Positions 10,430-22,361 of a DNA stretch of 64,000 bases are shown here, one piece after another. The position numbers were made by a program, and so were the translations under genes. Source of the DNA: Brachypodium distachyon (lineage: Eukaryota > Streptophyta > Magnoliopsida > Poales > Poaceae); assembly GCF_000005505.3 (NCBI RefSeq), contig NC_016131.3, positions 53,429,355 through 53,493,354 of the forward strand, in the 5' to 3' direction. The notes beneath the pieces were generated by a model, which saw only the letters and a list, made by a program, of their open reading frames with translations, made no database searches and had not been told where the DNA came from. Numbering within the stretch: position 1 is the first letter of the stretch; the number at the start of each line of letters is the position of its first letter.

Positions 10430-10690
10430 GTAACACTCTAGCTTTTGTCATAAGACAAACCTAAATTTGACCAAGTTTGTAAAAATCAACTAACATCTTG
10501 AACTAAAATTAGTTTTGTTAAATCCATCGTTATATATATTTCCATAGAATATTTATCTGATATTGTAGATATGTTACACTATATTTCAATAAACTTGATC
10601 AAACATTAAAAGTTTAACTGTTGCAATGAAGCTAAAACACATACGCCCTCTTACTAAATCCCCGACACTTATTATGTATCAGAGGGAGTA
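10430..10690. mobile_element. MITE remnants
   Basis: At 10,642-10,690 a 49-bp piece keeps both ends of a Stowaway element (TACGCCCTC ... CAGAGGGAGTA) but has lost its middle. The preceding AT-rich 200 bp, with AATTTGACCAAGTTTGT and AACTTGATCAAACATTAAA, looks like the arms of a longer Stowaway-like element without clear ends. Confidence 0.45.
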
Positions 10691-11539
10691 TTATACTAAG
10701 AAATGGGGTAGTATGCAAAGAAATTGGCTAAAACTTTAGCCATATATATACCCATTGTACAACTTGGAAACTAGCCTGACGCAGCCAAGCATTCCCTGGC
10801 GTTTTATGCCAGACGTAGCCGATCCACGGGGACAATGGAGGGTGCTATCCCTGGGCCTGTCGAGGAGAACTTTAGTAATCTCTGTAAGACGGGGCGAGAC
10901 TTGATTTAATGGAATTGTTTTTCCTTAAAGAAAAAGAAATGTATGTGGGGCTTCAGTGTACGGCCTTAGTTGTAGCGGCTTTGGCTTTTATGCGAGCTTG
11001 TCTCCTAGTCCTCGATCTCTATCTAGCTAGAATGCGTGTATACTTGGATACCGGAGAAATTTTCCTCTTCACTACTGTATCCAATAATCCTCCCAAACAT
11101 ATATGTAGATCATTGGATCATTCATTCGCTTGAGTTCTTCACTGGCACGCATCATTTGTTTTTAGAAACAACTACTCCAGTACAATTCGTACACACATAT
11201 ATTTACCTTGCCGCTACTGAACACTGAGCTTTAAAATTGACGAAGTCCTCATAAACTTATTGATATCGACGGTAAGTCGCCTGCTAGCTATACTGAAACA
11301 GTAAGTCTTAATTAAGAGTATATGTAGCATTAAGCCTAGGATTTAACCCTTCAATTCGTGGATAGGAATACAACTACTTCACCGGTAACCACCTGAGTTA
11401 TGTTTGGTTCTTTCGCAGCCGAGCATTATAGTTGTGAGTTAATGATTTTGCATGTTTTGCAGAAGAAATTGTATGAATACTTAGTTATCTGGGCACGCAC
11501 GAACCATATGCATATACTGGTAGCTATACAATTGTGTTC
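10691..11539. other. Intergenic, no gene seen
   Basis: Nothing recognisable apart from low-complexity AT-rich text. The right part may be the outer portion of the decayed LTR that ends at 11,693. Confidence 0.35.
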
Positions 11540-12037
11540 AATTTAGAGATAACGAGATAGAAATAAGAAAGTTTAAACCTACAACAATTTGTCTTGTACT
11601 CCAATTCTGTATCTCTCATTATACTCTACATATACCCCCGTGAGGATCACTATCGTGGAATATCAATTAGGGTTCCAATCTCATTTTTTTACATGGTATC
11701 AAAGCAGTTAGACTAATGTCGTCAATCCTTGTCCACATCTTCCGTATCATGCTGTCTTTGGGGAGATCGTTCTCCATAATTTCTCCGGAGGCCTCCCATC
11801 CTTAGTTTTTTCCTTCGATCATTCTACGACGATGCAATCTTCATCGACTTATCACAAACGACATGACACGGGGTCGACATAGCGTTGTCAAAAGGGATAC
11901 CTTCAAGAGACACATCATTGTCAAAATGGCCACCAATACGCCATCCCGACACTCTCCATCGCCAAAGGTCTTCATCAACATGGTCTTCGTCGACTGCTAC
12001 CACCACTTCGTCCACATGGAAGGATATCTCCGACAGG
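11540..12037 (+). mobile_element. Older Copia-like LTR element, left piece (LTR end, PBS, leader)
   Basis: TGGTATCAAAGCAG at 11,694-11,707 is a standard Copia primer-binding site (complement of initiator Met-tRNA), directly after an LTR ending in ...TTTACA. The following sequence has no long frame. It is interrupted at 12,037 by the younger Copia element and resumes at 23,330. The LTR's 5' limit is uncertain. It may be a non-autonomous element or simply decayed. Confidence 0.6.
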
Positions 12038-12369
12038 TGAAAGGGTATTTCTCTCCTAAATGGTTTTGGTGGTGATGACAATGTGTGTCTAATCTTGTGC
12101 TAAGCATTTCAGGATTTATAAAGAACTCGACACAAGATGATTTGTGGACCCTCAACCAGGAAAGAAGTGTAGTGATGTTTAGCGGCTTTTTCGGTTGATT
12201 TGAGTCGTAGGACATCCGTACTATTAAGAGGGGATCCACAAGGGAAGGTAACGAGTGAATCAATTTCACGTACACATCTACACCAAATTGCACCCACTAA
12301 AAAGCCTACCAAATAAGGTGTGAGAAAAAACATTTTTCAAAGAGTTGTTCTGGCTTTTCTGATTCACAG

Positions 12370-12490
12370 GCGGCGGAAGTCCGGGTGAACTTCCGTCCGA
12401 ACCTCCGGGTGCTCTCTGTTAGTCCCGGAGGAATATGCGGAACTTCCGGTTAGTCAGAAGTTCCGGCTATCCAGCAGAAGTTCCGGCCTA
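12370..12490. promoter_or_regulatory. Palindromic box array in 5' LTR U3
   Basis: Five or six variants of CGGAACTTCCGG / GAAGTTCCGG lie within 120 bp. Maize Sireviruses carry analogous palindromic repeats in U3 that are thought to be cis-regulatory. The role here is inferred from position about 45 bp upstream of the TATA-like sequence. Confidence 0.6.
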
Positions 12491-12530
12491 TCCCGACCAG
12501 TGCCTAACGGCTCGATTTTTGGGGACCCCA

Positions 12531-12540
12531 TTTATATACC
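12531..12540 (+). promoter_or_regulatory. TATA-like box of the 5' LTR
   Basis: TTTATATACC lies downstream of the palindromic boxes at the expected place for the U3/R boundary. The corresponding stretch is deleted from the 3' LTR. Confidence 0.6.
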
Positions 12541-13294
12541 CCTTCGTCCCCAACGAGCAAAAAGACCAAGCAAGCAGCCAAGAACACCACCTCTCACCCC
12601 AAAAACACCTCAAGCTTAAATCTCCAAGATCTCCCTCCCTAGCCACTCATAACTCTTGATTCTTTGAGGATTGGAGGAGAAGATCTTGATTTAGGGTTTC
12701 ACCAAGTAAAAAAGTTGATTCCCCTTGTTTTCTTTGTGGATTTTGTTTCTCTTGGGTTGTTGGGAACCCTAGACGGAAGCGGTCACCTCGAGCTCTCCCT
12801 TGGTGATTGAGGAGCTCGCGGCTTGGATTGGGAGCCTCGGATTGAGTTGTGGAGTTTGCCCCGGTCAAGTTTGTAAGGGTTCGGCGTTCGCCCTCAAGGA
12901 AGCCATTAGTGGAACTCACCTCACCTTTGTGGTGTTGTGAGAGCTCATCCCACCTTTGTGGTGTGGTGAGTTGGAGAATAGAGTAAGCCTTCGTGGCGTC
13001 TCTACCTTTGTGGTAGAGCACTCCTCCAAACGGAGACGTACACCGAATCCCAATAGGTGAAACTCCGGTGAAATCTTCATCTCCACGTGTGATATCTTTT
13101 CCCCTTTACATTCTTGCTATCTATTGTTGCTTCGGCTATTGCATTTCATACTAGGGTTGCATTCACTTTAGAGAATCTAGTAAACCCTAGGATTAAGTGT
13201 TTGTATCTTTCAAGAAAAGAAAAAGAAAAAGTAAAATTTGTTAGTTGCCCTATTCACCCTCCCCCCCTCTAGTCGACCATACCGATCTTTCAAT

Positions 13295-13308
13295 TGGTAT
13301 CAGAAGCT
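13295..13308 (+). other. Primer-binding site (initiator Met-tRNA)
   Basis: TTGGTATCAGAAGC begins three bases after the LTR end and matches the Copia consensus TGGTATCAGAGC, with one inserted A. Confidence 0.85.
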
Positions 13309-13343
13309 CATCTCTTAATTAGGGCTTTACCACTCTTAAGAGT

Positions 13344-15922
13344 ATGGCCGGCGATGATAGGGAACCCACCATGAAACCCCAAGAAACCGAGGTGATAGAT
13401 GATAATGCTCCACTAACTTTCGAATCCATCAAATTGCTTTTGGATAGCATGCAAAAAGTGATTCTAGATAGTGTGGACAAAAAGATTAGTGAGCACCTAC
13501 CTAACAAAGCCTCTTCTTCTTCTACTGAGTCCTTCCATGCCAAGCCATCAAGTGCGGTGGATTTGACTAAGGAAGATTTGGATGCCGAAGCCCGAAACAA
13601 GGCTAAGGCTATCGAACAGAGTGCTACCAAATCCCAAGGTAGGGGTGGCTATGGGTTGTATAGTGAGGTGGCTCCACCACCTCAATATAATCATCGCCAC
13701 CATAATTTGCCACCTATGTACAACCAAGGTGATCCCCCCATGCTAACCTCTACTAACTACCTTGATTGGTTTCATTTCATGAGGACTCACTTCAAGAGCA
13801 CATCAACGGAGTTGTGGAGAATTGTTGATGAATGTTACTTTGTTTATGATCCAAAGAACATGTCGCCAAGAGAGTATGTGGAGAATCAACTCAATGAGCA
13901 TGCAATTGGAATACTCCTAAAGGCTCTACTCTTGGAGTATAGAACCTATGTTCATGGAGTTGATTCCGCTAGAGATGCTTAGAAGCTCATTGGTGAGCAC
14001 TTTGACAACAATGAGAGTGTCAAGAAGTTAAAGTTTGAAATGGTCATCAATGAATGCAAGAATTCCTTCATGAAGAATGGAGAGGTTCCGGATGAGCTAT
14101 ATAGGAGAGTTATCACTCTTAGAGTCAAGATGAAGGACCATGGAAGTCGTGACATCAATGATGAATGGATCAAGCGTCTATTCATAGAAGCCATCTCCCC
14201 ACACCGAGAGGTTCATGCCGCAATGATTAGGCAAAGAACGGACTACTATTGATTGACTCCAAGTCAAGTGATGGGAGAATTTGTGGCTATGGATATTCTC
14301 AAGAAGACCTCCGAGGACAACCTCATTCACGCCAAATTTCTCTCACAAAGCTCAAACCTTGCATGGAAGGCCAACGTGACTCCCACCTCAACTCCATGTG
14401 AAGCACCCAACAAGAAGAAGTTGAGATTACAGAAAAAAATTGCAACTATGAGTTTAGTGATCACATGGCTCTTGCGGTTCAAGTTTTTTGAAAGAACAAG
14501 AAGTTTGTCAAGACCAACACCTTCAACCCCAACAACTACTACAACAACAAGGGAGTTTCAAGCTCCAAGCCTAAAGGTCAAAGATCTCGTAAATGTTATA
14601 ATTGTGGTAACAATGACCATTTCGTTGCAGAGTGTATTTATGAGAAGAGGGAGGAGAATGGTGGTTGCCTCATCCTTAAGGGGAAGACCAAGCCCTCCTT
14701 CCACAAGAAGCCAACGAAGAAGAGGCAACCAAGAATGCTTCGTGTTCAAGAAGAATATACTTTGGGTGATGAAGATGATGATGAGGAAGAGTCCACGGAG
14801 AGGGCGAACATTGCCCTTGCTCCTTCACTTCCATCTCTCTTCGACTCCCCCAATGAGAACAAGAACCACTCACCCAAGTGTCTCATGGCCAATACCTCTT
14901 TGGTAATCCCTCCTCCCACCAAGCATGTCATTCCTAAGAGTTTATCTCTATTTGATTGTGTGGAGGAGAGTAGTGTTGTTAAGCATAACATGAATGAGTT
15001 CGAGATCTTCATGGCAAGCTTGGAAGGTGAGACCAAAAAGAGGTTTGAGGACCTCTTGGAAAAACTAGGTGAAGCTCAAGCTACTATTGAAGAACATGTT
15101 GAGCTCATGGATGAGAATGTAAGACTTAAGTGCGTGGCCGCTCATGAGATTGCGGAGCTTAATGAAGCTCCTGAGGAAGAACAAGCAAATAGGAAAGCAA
15201 TTGAGGAGTCTTTTGCTAAGGAACTTGCTAAAGTTAAAGATTCTTATGATAAAGTTATGTCCCTTCCTAATGATTACTATGCTACGATATGTGAAGTTGA
15301 GCATGGTCATAGGAACCTCCTTGAGGACTTTGACAAACTTGGAAAGGATCACAAGTCCTTGACAAGTGAGTACAAGTATCTCAAAGAGTCTTGTGATCAT
15401 CTTCTATATTCTCTTGTTAAAGAATTAATTTCTAATAATAAAGATGCTTCAACTAACCCTTGTTGTAAGCATACATCTATGATTGAGGAGAATGCTAGGT
15501 TGAAGGCTCAACTTGAAAAGGGCATAGCCACTTATTTCCAAGGGGAGAAAAACCTCCATGATCTTTTGAATGATCATAGAAAAGTTTTTGGATTGGAGGG
15601 AATTGGGTATAACCCCAATGAGAAGAGTAACAACAAGAAGAAGGCCAAGGCTCCTCCCCACACTAATGTTTATTTTGTGAAGGAAGGGGAGGCGGCCAAG
15701 GAGAAGCCAAAGAACAAGAAGGGTGGCAAGGCCACTAAAGATAATAGTGCCGGGGATTTCAATCCCTCATATGTTCTTTGTCGTACTAATGATGGGCATG
15801 TTTATGCCAAATTTGTTGGTTCTCCTTATGAATATGTTTATTGGTCTATTTGGATTTCTAAGACCCTTGTTGGTAACGCTAAAGGACCCATTCAAAGATG
15901 GGTACCTAAAACCAAAACTTAA
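13344..15922 (+). pseudogene. gag: Copia gag with zinc knuckle and C-terminal coiled coil, broken
   Basis: The frame opens at the ATG at 13,344 just after the primer site and carries a Sirevirus-type nucleocapsid region. In-frame stops occur at 13,980 and 14,250. A frame change near the A-run at about 14,433-14,440 and another stop near 14,488 follow. The CCHC knuckle (CYNCGNNDHFVAEC) starts at 14,594. A long Glu/Lys-rich coiled-coil extension runs to 15,922. The long tail after the knuckle is a Sirevirus feature. Several lesions are consistent with C-to-T / G-to-A decay at Trp and Gln codons. Product in life: capsid/nucleocapsid of the virus-like particle. Confidence 0.85.
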
Positions 15923-15924
15923 AC

Positions 15925-18900
15925 TTGTACGAGATTGCTTCCGGTGGATCTTCATGGATAGTGGATAGTGGATGCACTAATCATATGACCGGAAGCAAAG
16001 AATTGCTTGTGGACGCCAAAATGAGTACATCAAGGTTCAAGCAAGTTACATTTGGAGATTCTTCACAATCAACGGTATTGGGACTAGGCAAGGTTGTCAT
16101 CTCTCCGGATACATCCATTGAGAATGTCATACTTGGTGAGTCCCTTTCATACAATTTACTTTCGGTACTTCAACTTGCACATATGGGTTTTTATTCCTTC
16201 TTTGACACAACTAGTGTGACCCTTTTGTGGAGCAAGACTCTTAAAGTAGCCTTTGTTGGATATGTGAAAATGGTCTATATGTGGTAGATTTCGGTAAGAA
16301 ATCCAGTATAGAAGAAACATGTCTAATGGTTAAAGTTGATGTGGGTTGGCTATGGCATCGCCGTCTAGCCCATGTCAATATGAGATCTTTGCAAAGTCTC
16401 CTCAAAGGTGAGCATGTGTTAAGACTAACCAATGTTTCAATTAATTAAGACCGTGTGTGGTGCTTGTATTGAATGGAAGTTACATGAGAAGGCACATCAC
16501 CACAAGACAATTATCACTTCAACGAGGCCTTTGGAGCTCCTTCATTTGGATCTCTTCGGTCCTCCTACATATGATAGTCTTGGTGGTAAGAAATATTGTT
16601 TGGTTATTGTTGATGACTATTCTAGGTACACTTGGGTATATTTCTTTAAGCACAAGAGCGAGACCCAACAAACCGTCATCGACTTTGCCAATGAAGCCCA
16701 ACGCCAATACAATGCAAAGATTATGGCTATAAGGAGTGATAATGGCTCCGAGTTCAAGAATTACACCTTGATTGAGTTTTTGAGTAATGAGGGTATCAAA
16801 AGACAATATTCCGTTGCGTATACCCCTTAACAAAATGGTGTAGCGGAGAGGAAGAATAGAACTCTCATGGATGCGGCAAGGACAATGTTAGCGGAGTTTA
16901 AGTCTCAGTACAACTTTTGAGCCGAAGCAATCAACACCGCATGCCATGCTACTAATCGCCTCTATCTCCACAAGATATTGAACAAGACACCTTATGAAAT
17001 TCTCACGGGACGCAAGCCCAACCTCAAGTACTTTCGGGTATTCGGTTGTAAGTGTTTCGTGCTTAAGAAATGTGTTCCTTTATTTAAATTTGAGCCTAAA
17101 ACTTATGAGGGAAATTTTGTTGGTTATGCATCAAACTCCCACACTTATAGAGTCTACAACAAATCCACCGGATGTGTAGAAAAATCTTGTAATGTGGAGT
17201 TTGATGAGAATAATGGCTGCCATGTGGGGCAAGTTGATGTTGTGGATGCAGATGATGAAATTCCTTCCCAAGCCATACGAAGAATGGGCATAGGTCAAAT
17301 TATGCCCGTTGAGGATCCCCGTATGGAAGAAGGAGAAGGACAATGCTCTACTCAAGTGGAGCCCTCACCTCCACAAGATCCACAAGCTAGCCAAGAACAA
17401 GAACAAGAACAAGAACAATGCTCCACTCGTAGACAATTAGCTAACTTTTGTGAACATCGTGCTTTTGTATCTTGTGTTGAGCCCCAAAAGGTACAAGAAG
17501 CACTCGAGGATCCGGATTGGCTTAATGGCATGCATGAAGAGTTGAATAAGTTCGAGCGCAATAGAGTATGGTCATTGGTGGAAAGACCAAAAGATTGTAA
17601 GAATGTCATTGGCACCAAATGAATATTCAAGAACAAGCAAGATGCACTTGGACAAGTGACAAGGAACAAGGCAAGATTGGTGGCTCAAGGTTTCTCCCAA
17701 GTCGAGGGTATTGACTATGGTGAAACTTTCGCTCCCGTTGCTTGCCTTGAATCTATTCGTATTTTGCTTGCATATGCATCGCATCATAGCATTACTTTGT
17801 AACAAATGGATGTGAAAAGTGCATTTTCTAAATTGTCCACTAAATGAGTTGGTATATGTCAAACAACCACCGGGGATTGATAAAGCCCTTAATGGTCTCA
17901 AACAAGCACCTCGAGCTTGGTATGAGCACCTAAAGGAGCTACTGGTGGATCGTGGTTTTGAAATTAGGGTAATTGACCCCACTCTTTTTACGAAGATGGT
18001 TGGTGGTGATTTGTTTTTAAGCCAACTATATGTTGATGACACCATATTTGGTTCTACTAATGGTGTGTTCAACGATCAATTTGCTAAGCTAATGACCGAA
18101 AAGTTTGAGATGTCTATGATGGGTAAATTGGAGTTCTTTCTTGGATTTGAAATCAAGCAATTGAGAGGAGAAATCTTTATTAATCAAGCCAAATACACCC
18201 AAGACATGCTAGAGAGATTCAAGATGCATGATGCCAAGAGTTCCAAGACTCCAATGCCTACATCAAGCTCTCTTGATTTCGATCCCAATGGTAAAGATGT
18301 GGATCAAAAGGTATATCGTTCTATGATTTGTTCTTTGCTTTACCTTTGTGCATTTAGACCGGATATTATGTTGAGTGTGGGTATTTTTGCAAGATATCAA
18401 TCCGCACCAAAAGAATACCATTTAGTGGCGGTGAAAAGAATCTTTAGATATTTGGTTCATACCCCAAACTTTGGCTTATGGTATCCTAAAGGATCAACTT
18501 TCAAACTCATGAGATATTCGGATTCGGATTGGGCGGGAGATAAAGTGGATAGGAAGTCAACTTCCGGGACGTGCCAATTTCTTGGTAGGTCTTTGATGAG
18601 TTGGTCTTCTAAGAAGCAAAATTGTGTGTCTCTTTCCACGACGGAAGCCGAGTATATAGCCGTCGCAAGTTGTTGTGCACAATTATTATAGATGAGGCAA
18701 ACATTTTTGGACTATGGAATCACTTGTGAAAGTGTACCTCTTTTATGTGACAATGAGAGTGCAATCAACATAGCCCGCAACCCCGTGCAACATAGCAAGA
18801 CGAAGCATATTGAGATTCGTCATCATTTCATTCGAGAGCATGTGGCCCGTGGTGATATTGATCTCTCTTATGTTGCCACCGATAAGAAACTAGTAGGTAT

Positions 18901-18982
18901 TTTCACGAAGCCACTTGATGAAGCAAGATTTCGGGAGTTAAGGCATGAGTTAAATATCCTAGATTCTAGTGTTGTGGTTTGA
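15925..18982 (+). pseudogene. pol: Copia pol (protease, integrase, RT, RNase H), broken
   Basis: Protease motif WIVDSGCTNHMTG lies at about 15,950. The GAG-pre-integrase HxxxH/CxxC zinc region follows a 1-bp frame slip near 16,266. The integrase DDE residues are all readable (HLDLFG, RSDNGSEF, NGVAERKN). The reverse transcriptase has YVDD at 18,029-18,040, and the RNase H has the SDSDWAG and TTEAEY motifs, ending at 18,982. In-frame stops stand at 16,828, 16,918, 17,620, 17,800 and 18,689. There is also a frameshift near 17,826 and a small deletion just before the GLKQAPRAWYE block of the RT. The gene order identifies Copia. It cannot make a working polyprotein. Confidence 0.9.
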
Positions 18983-19033
18983 TGAACTTGCACCCGTACC
19001 CAGGGTTAACATTTGTCTAGTTTGGATGTGCAC

Positions 19034-19046
19034 ATGGATGTAGGGG
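19034..19046 (+). promoter_or_regulatory. Polypurine-like tract after pol
   Basis: GTAGGGGGAGCATAG-type text soon after the pol stop resembles the real tract at 22,362 and the one at 21,659. Sireviruses are known for multiplied polypurine tracts; this may be one. Confidence 0.4.
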
Positions 19047-19429
19047 GAGCATAGCTCAATTCATGGGAAAATGCTACTTTTACTATGCTAACATTAATTT
19101 TATACATTGAGTTTTAATGTGAGTTTTGAGTCTTGAGCCGAAGAATCTATATTCGCGGTGTCAAGCTCATACATACTCAATGGTGGCCTCGTCCACTGGC
19201 CTCATTGTTTGTGAGGTTGGTTCTTTTAATTAATTGCAAATCTTTATATAGTTAAATATGACACATTATTTATCTATGGAAATGCACTCATATTTGGTAT
19301 TTTGAATTGTATAATGTCATAATATAATTCCTACTTTGTGTGATCTAACCCAAGCCATCTTATCTGAAAACAATCTATTATATATGCTCAAAAGTTCCTA
19401 CACTTTGAATTTGTGTTCTATTTTTGGGT

Positions 19430-19506
19430 TTGCCGGAACTTCTGGCTTTCGAGCGGAACTTCCGGTCAGCCGGATGTTCCGCCTGTCAGACGGAACTTCC
19501 GGTCGG
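19430..19506. promoter_or_regulatory. Internal palindromic box cluster A
   Basis: Four variants of the LTR box (GCCGGAACTTCTGG, GCGGAACTTCCGG, GCCGGATGTTCCGCC, ACGGAACTTCCGG) lie within 77 bp, about 200 bp upstream of the ATG of the extra gene. This copies the U3 arrangement outside the LTR. Confidence 0.6.
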
Positions 19507-19717
19507 GAGCTTTTCTGTTAAGTAAAGGGGGTGGACCGGGTGGGGGGTTTTCCCCTCCACGCCAGCCCACCCCCTCCATCTCTCTTGCTCCCTCCTCCTC
19601 AAACCCTAGCTCCAAGGACGTCTCAATCTCCTTGGATTCAACCGGAAGATCCGGTTCCTTTCTTAAGATCTGCAACAAGGACGCGATTCTCTTCAATCTC
19701 CACCATGGTGAAATCAA

Positions 19718-20081
19718 GTAATTCCTCTTTTCTCTCCTTCTAGGGTTTGTTTGAATCCTTGGATGAATGTGAGAACTTAGGGCAAATTTCTTGGTGGAAT
19801 TCCTTTGTTGTGTAGAATGCAACGACTAGGCTAGTTGGATTTGAGGTTGTATGGCTAGATTGTTGAGGGATTGGAAGTTAGGGTCCGTCAAATTTCTGCG
19901 GGACCCCGGAACTTTCGGTCGTGACCAGAACTTCCGGTTGGGCGGAACTTCCGGGTAATAGCCGGAACTTACGGTCCCTGGACAATTTTTCTGTACAGCC
20001 TCGGCTCCAATTGATCAATTATTTGCTTCTACAATCCTGAGCACTTACCTATTGTCCCTCATATCATTTTCTGTTTCACAG
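19718..20081 (+). other. Predicted intron of the extra gene
   Basis: GTAATT donor, pyrimidine-rich CACAG acceptor, 364 bp. It contains a second cluster of palindromic boxes at 19,903-19,977. Predicted from frame continuity only. Confidence 0.5.
19903..19977. promoter_or_regulatory. Internal palindromic box cluster B
   Basis: CCGGAACTTTCGG, CCAGAACTTCCGG, GGCGGAACTTCCGGG and GCCGGAACTTACGG occur within 75 bp inside the predicted intron. Same motif as in the LTRs and cluster A. Confidence 0.6.
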
Positions 20082-21458
20082 GGGGTACTAGTTCTCGTCA
20101 AGACAGGGGCAAGGATCCGGTCATTCCTCCCTCTCCCAAGAAACTCTCAACCAAGAAAAGGGCAGAGGTTGTGATGAAAGAGCGCGAGCGTGAGCAGCTG
20201 GACCTCGCCAAGTCCAAGTCCTCTCGTCGAAAGTCCACTTCCAAAGCACATCCCAGATTTCCTATCAAGCATTGGCCCGAGCAGGTCTTTGCGAGGGAGA
20301 GGTTCACTAATCCTTATGTGAAGGACCCTGATTCCGATCTCAAGGATAACAATCATCATTTCCATACCAACTTTCAGATTCATATCTTTGAAGAGATCTA
20401 TTTGTCTCCCAAGACCAAAGTTGTTCCTCAATGCTCTATCAATGTTGAAGCTATGCAAGCCGACAAGAAGTACTTTGGAGAAGCACTGTCTATTTGTGAG
20501 AAGCTCAACTTGTTTCCTATCATGACACTCAACCAACCTTATGATGAATACCTTGTGGCTCAGTTTTATGTCACGGTTTTCCAAGAAGATCTTGATGATC
20601 AGAACATTCGCAGAGTTTCATGGATGTCAAGGAGCCACTTTTGCACTACCACATGGGCTGAGTTTGCAGGCCTCCTTGGTTATGAGAATGCTGGACACTG
20701 CATCCCTTCTGCTTTCGTCCTCATGACAATGATGCTGCTGGTAAAAGAGTGTTGAAGCCACTCTACATGGAAGAAAGAGTTACACTTGTAGGGACCAAGT
20801 TTCTGAAGCCCACTTATGACATCTTGCAACGCATCTACAGAGAGACCATTGCATGCAAGACGGGTAACTCTGATGAGATTCATGGTTTTGGTGTCAATCT
20901 CATGTTGGAAACCCATAGGAGAAGAATGGAGATACACCATTGGATGTGATGGACTACTTGTGGCATGAACTTTATTTTGCGATTCTCCACAGGAGAGTGC
21001 CTCCCAATGCCCCGTACATCATGAAGCTCATTCTTGCCAAGGCACCTCTCATGCATGATGTAGTGTTTGTGGAACACCCCTCCAAGCAGCTGAAGAAGAA
21101 GAGACACCTTCCACCGCCTCCTAATAACTTTCAAGCCCCGGTTAAGATTGAGGAGGATGAGGATGTTCCTTCAGATTTGGGTTTGGGATTCTCCTCTAGC
21201 ACTCGTGGTTCTAGCAAGCAAGGTGGTTGGAAGGGCATGTTAAAGAAGATATTTTGCATGCAACAATCAAATGAGAGGAAGTTGTACAAGGTTGAGCAAG
21301 TTAATCATCGCATTCTTCGTCGTCAAGAGCGCATTTTGAACTCAATGGGCTTGCCTAGCTCTCCTGTGTCCGATGTTGAGAACTTTGAGAGTTGAAGGAG
21401 CACCCATGGAGATTGGAACCGAAATGATGGTCATCTTCCCTCTCCGGTGAGTGGTGAT

Positions 21459-21540
21459 GAAGAAGAAGAAGAAGAAGAAGAAGAAGAAGAAGAAGAAGAA
21501 GAAGAAGAAGAAGAAGATGATGATGATGATGATGATGATG
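21459..21540 (+). repeat. (GAA)n(GAT)n microsatellite
   Basis: About 20 GAA triplets followed by 8-9 GAT triplets, in frame with the extra gene, whose acidic tail it encodes. Confidence 0.9.
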
Positions 21541-21608
21541 AAGTGCATGCTGCCGAGGGTAGTGAAGAAGAGGCTGAGGAAGACACTGATGATGATTTCT
21601 CCGAGTGA

Positions 21609-22361
21609 TGTGTTTGTTTCTCTCTTGGAACGATTCTTCCCTTTTTGGTGTCTTGATGCCAAAGGGGGAGAGTAGTTGTGAGGAAGAGTTTAGGCCTCGG
21701 GGATTTGCATGGTTTAGTCACAACCTCGTTCTTAGTCATGGAGTTTTTATGTGCTTGTGCTACTTATCTAGTTTGTTGAACTATTTTAAATTCGTGGTTT
21801 ATGTAAGACTTGATAACTTTGTGTGATGTAATAGCTAGTTTTAAGCTTTGCGTGATGGATTATTTGCTCTAGATATGGTTTAATGCTTATCTCATATATC
21901 TTGTCTTACTAATCTTGTGTGGAGATGTGATGTTTTTTTGTGCCCTTAGATATGTGCTCCATCACAAGATCTCATTGCAAAAGGTATATTTCTAATTGGT
22001 TTGACTTATCTAACCCATTATGCTTCTTGGAAGCATTGCTCGATATCTTGTTGGATAAGTCATAGTAAGTTTCATTCAATATTGTTATGCCTTGTGGAGG
22101 TATGATATATATCTTCTTTATGAATGGATCCTACATATCCTTGTAGAGCTTTTAGTGAAATAACTTTAATCCTTTGCAAATGAGTTATTGGTTTATAAAA
22201 TTTAGAGGGAGTGTTGATCCTAGTGTATGTGCACTTTGCATGTCAAGCAAATTCAAATTAGTGCATACATCTAGGAGGTGCCTGTCTACCTTTTATATTC
22301 GATGCAGCTAGTCTTAATTGATTATTCTTTATGCAAATCTTTGTGTTGTCATCATTCACCA
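21609..22361 (+). other. Non-coding region between extra gene and 3' LTR
   Basis: No frame. CCAAAGGGGGAGAG at 21,659-21,672 is a polypurine-like tract; the rest is T-rich. Confidence 0.5.

Larger units (their letters stand above)
12038..13292 (+). repeat. 5' LTR (1,255 bp)
   Basis: U3 carries an array of palindromic CGGAACTTCCGG-like boxes at 12,370-12,487, followed by a TATA-like TTTATATACCCC at 12,531. The LTR is 301 bp longer than the 3' copy because the latter has an internal deletion of about 304 bp. Confidence 0.9.
19705..21608 (+). pseudogene. Extra (env-like position) gene of the Sirevirus-like element, spliced, broken
   Basis: A 13-nt first coding exon (ATG at 19,705) ends at a GT donor at 19,718. 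A 364-bp intron ends in TTTCTGTTTCACAG at 20,081, and exon 2 continues in the same frame (phase 1 joint). Exon 2 has a basic N-terminal part (KKLSTKKRAEVV, EREREQLDLAKSK) and a domain I do not recognise. Frame changes occur near 20,700 and 20,930, then a stop at 21,393. Reading on in the last frame gives an acidic tail of about 20 Glu and 8-9 Asp encoded by the GAA/GAT microsatellite, ending with a stop at 21,606-21,608. Genes at this place in Sireviruses are often called env-like; I see no signal peptide or clear membrane span, so that label is positional only. Confidence 0.55.

Noticed and set aside
21431..21739. Poly-Ser or poly-Lys/Met open frames over the microsatellite
   Set aside because: They are other-frame or antisense readings of the GAA/GAT repeat; the acidic reading matches the extra gene's frame.
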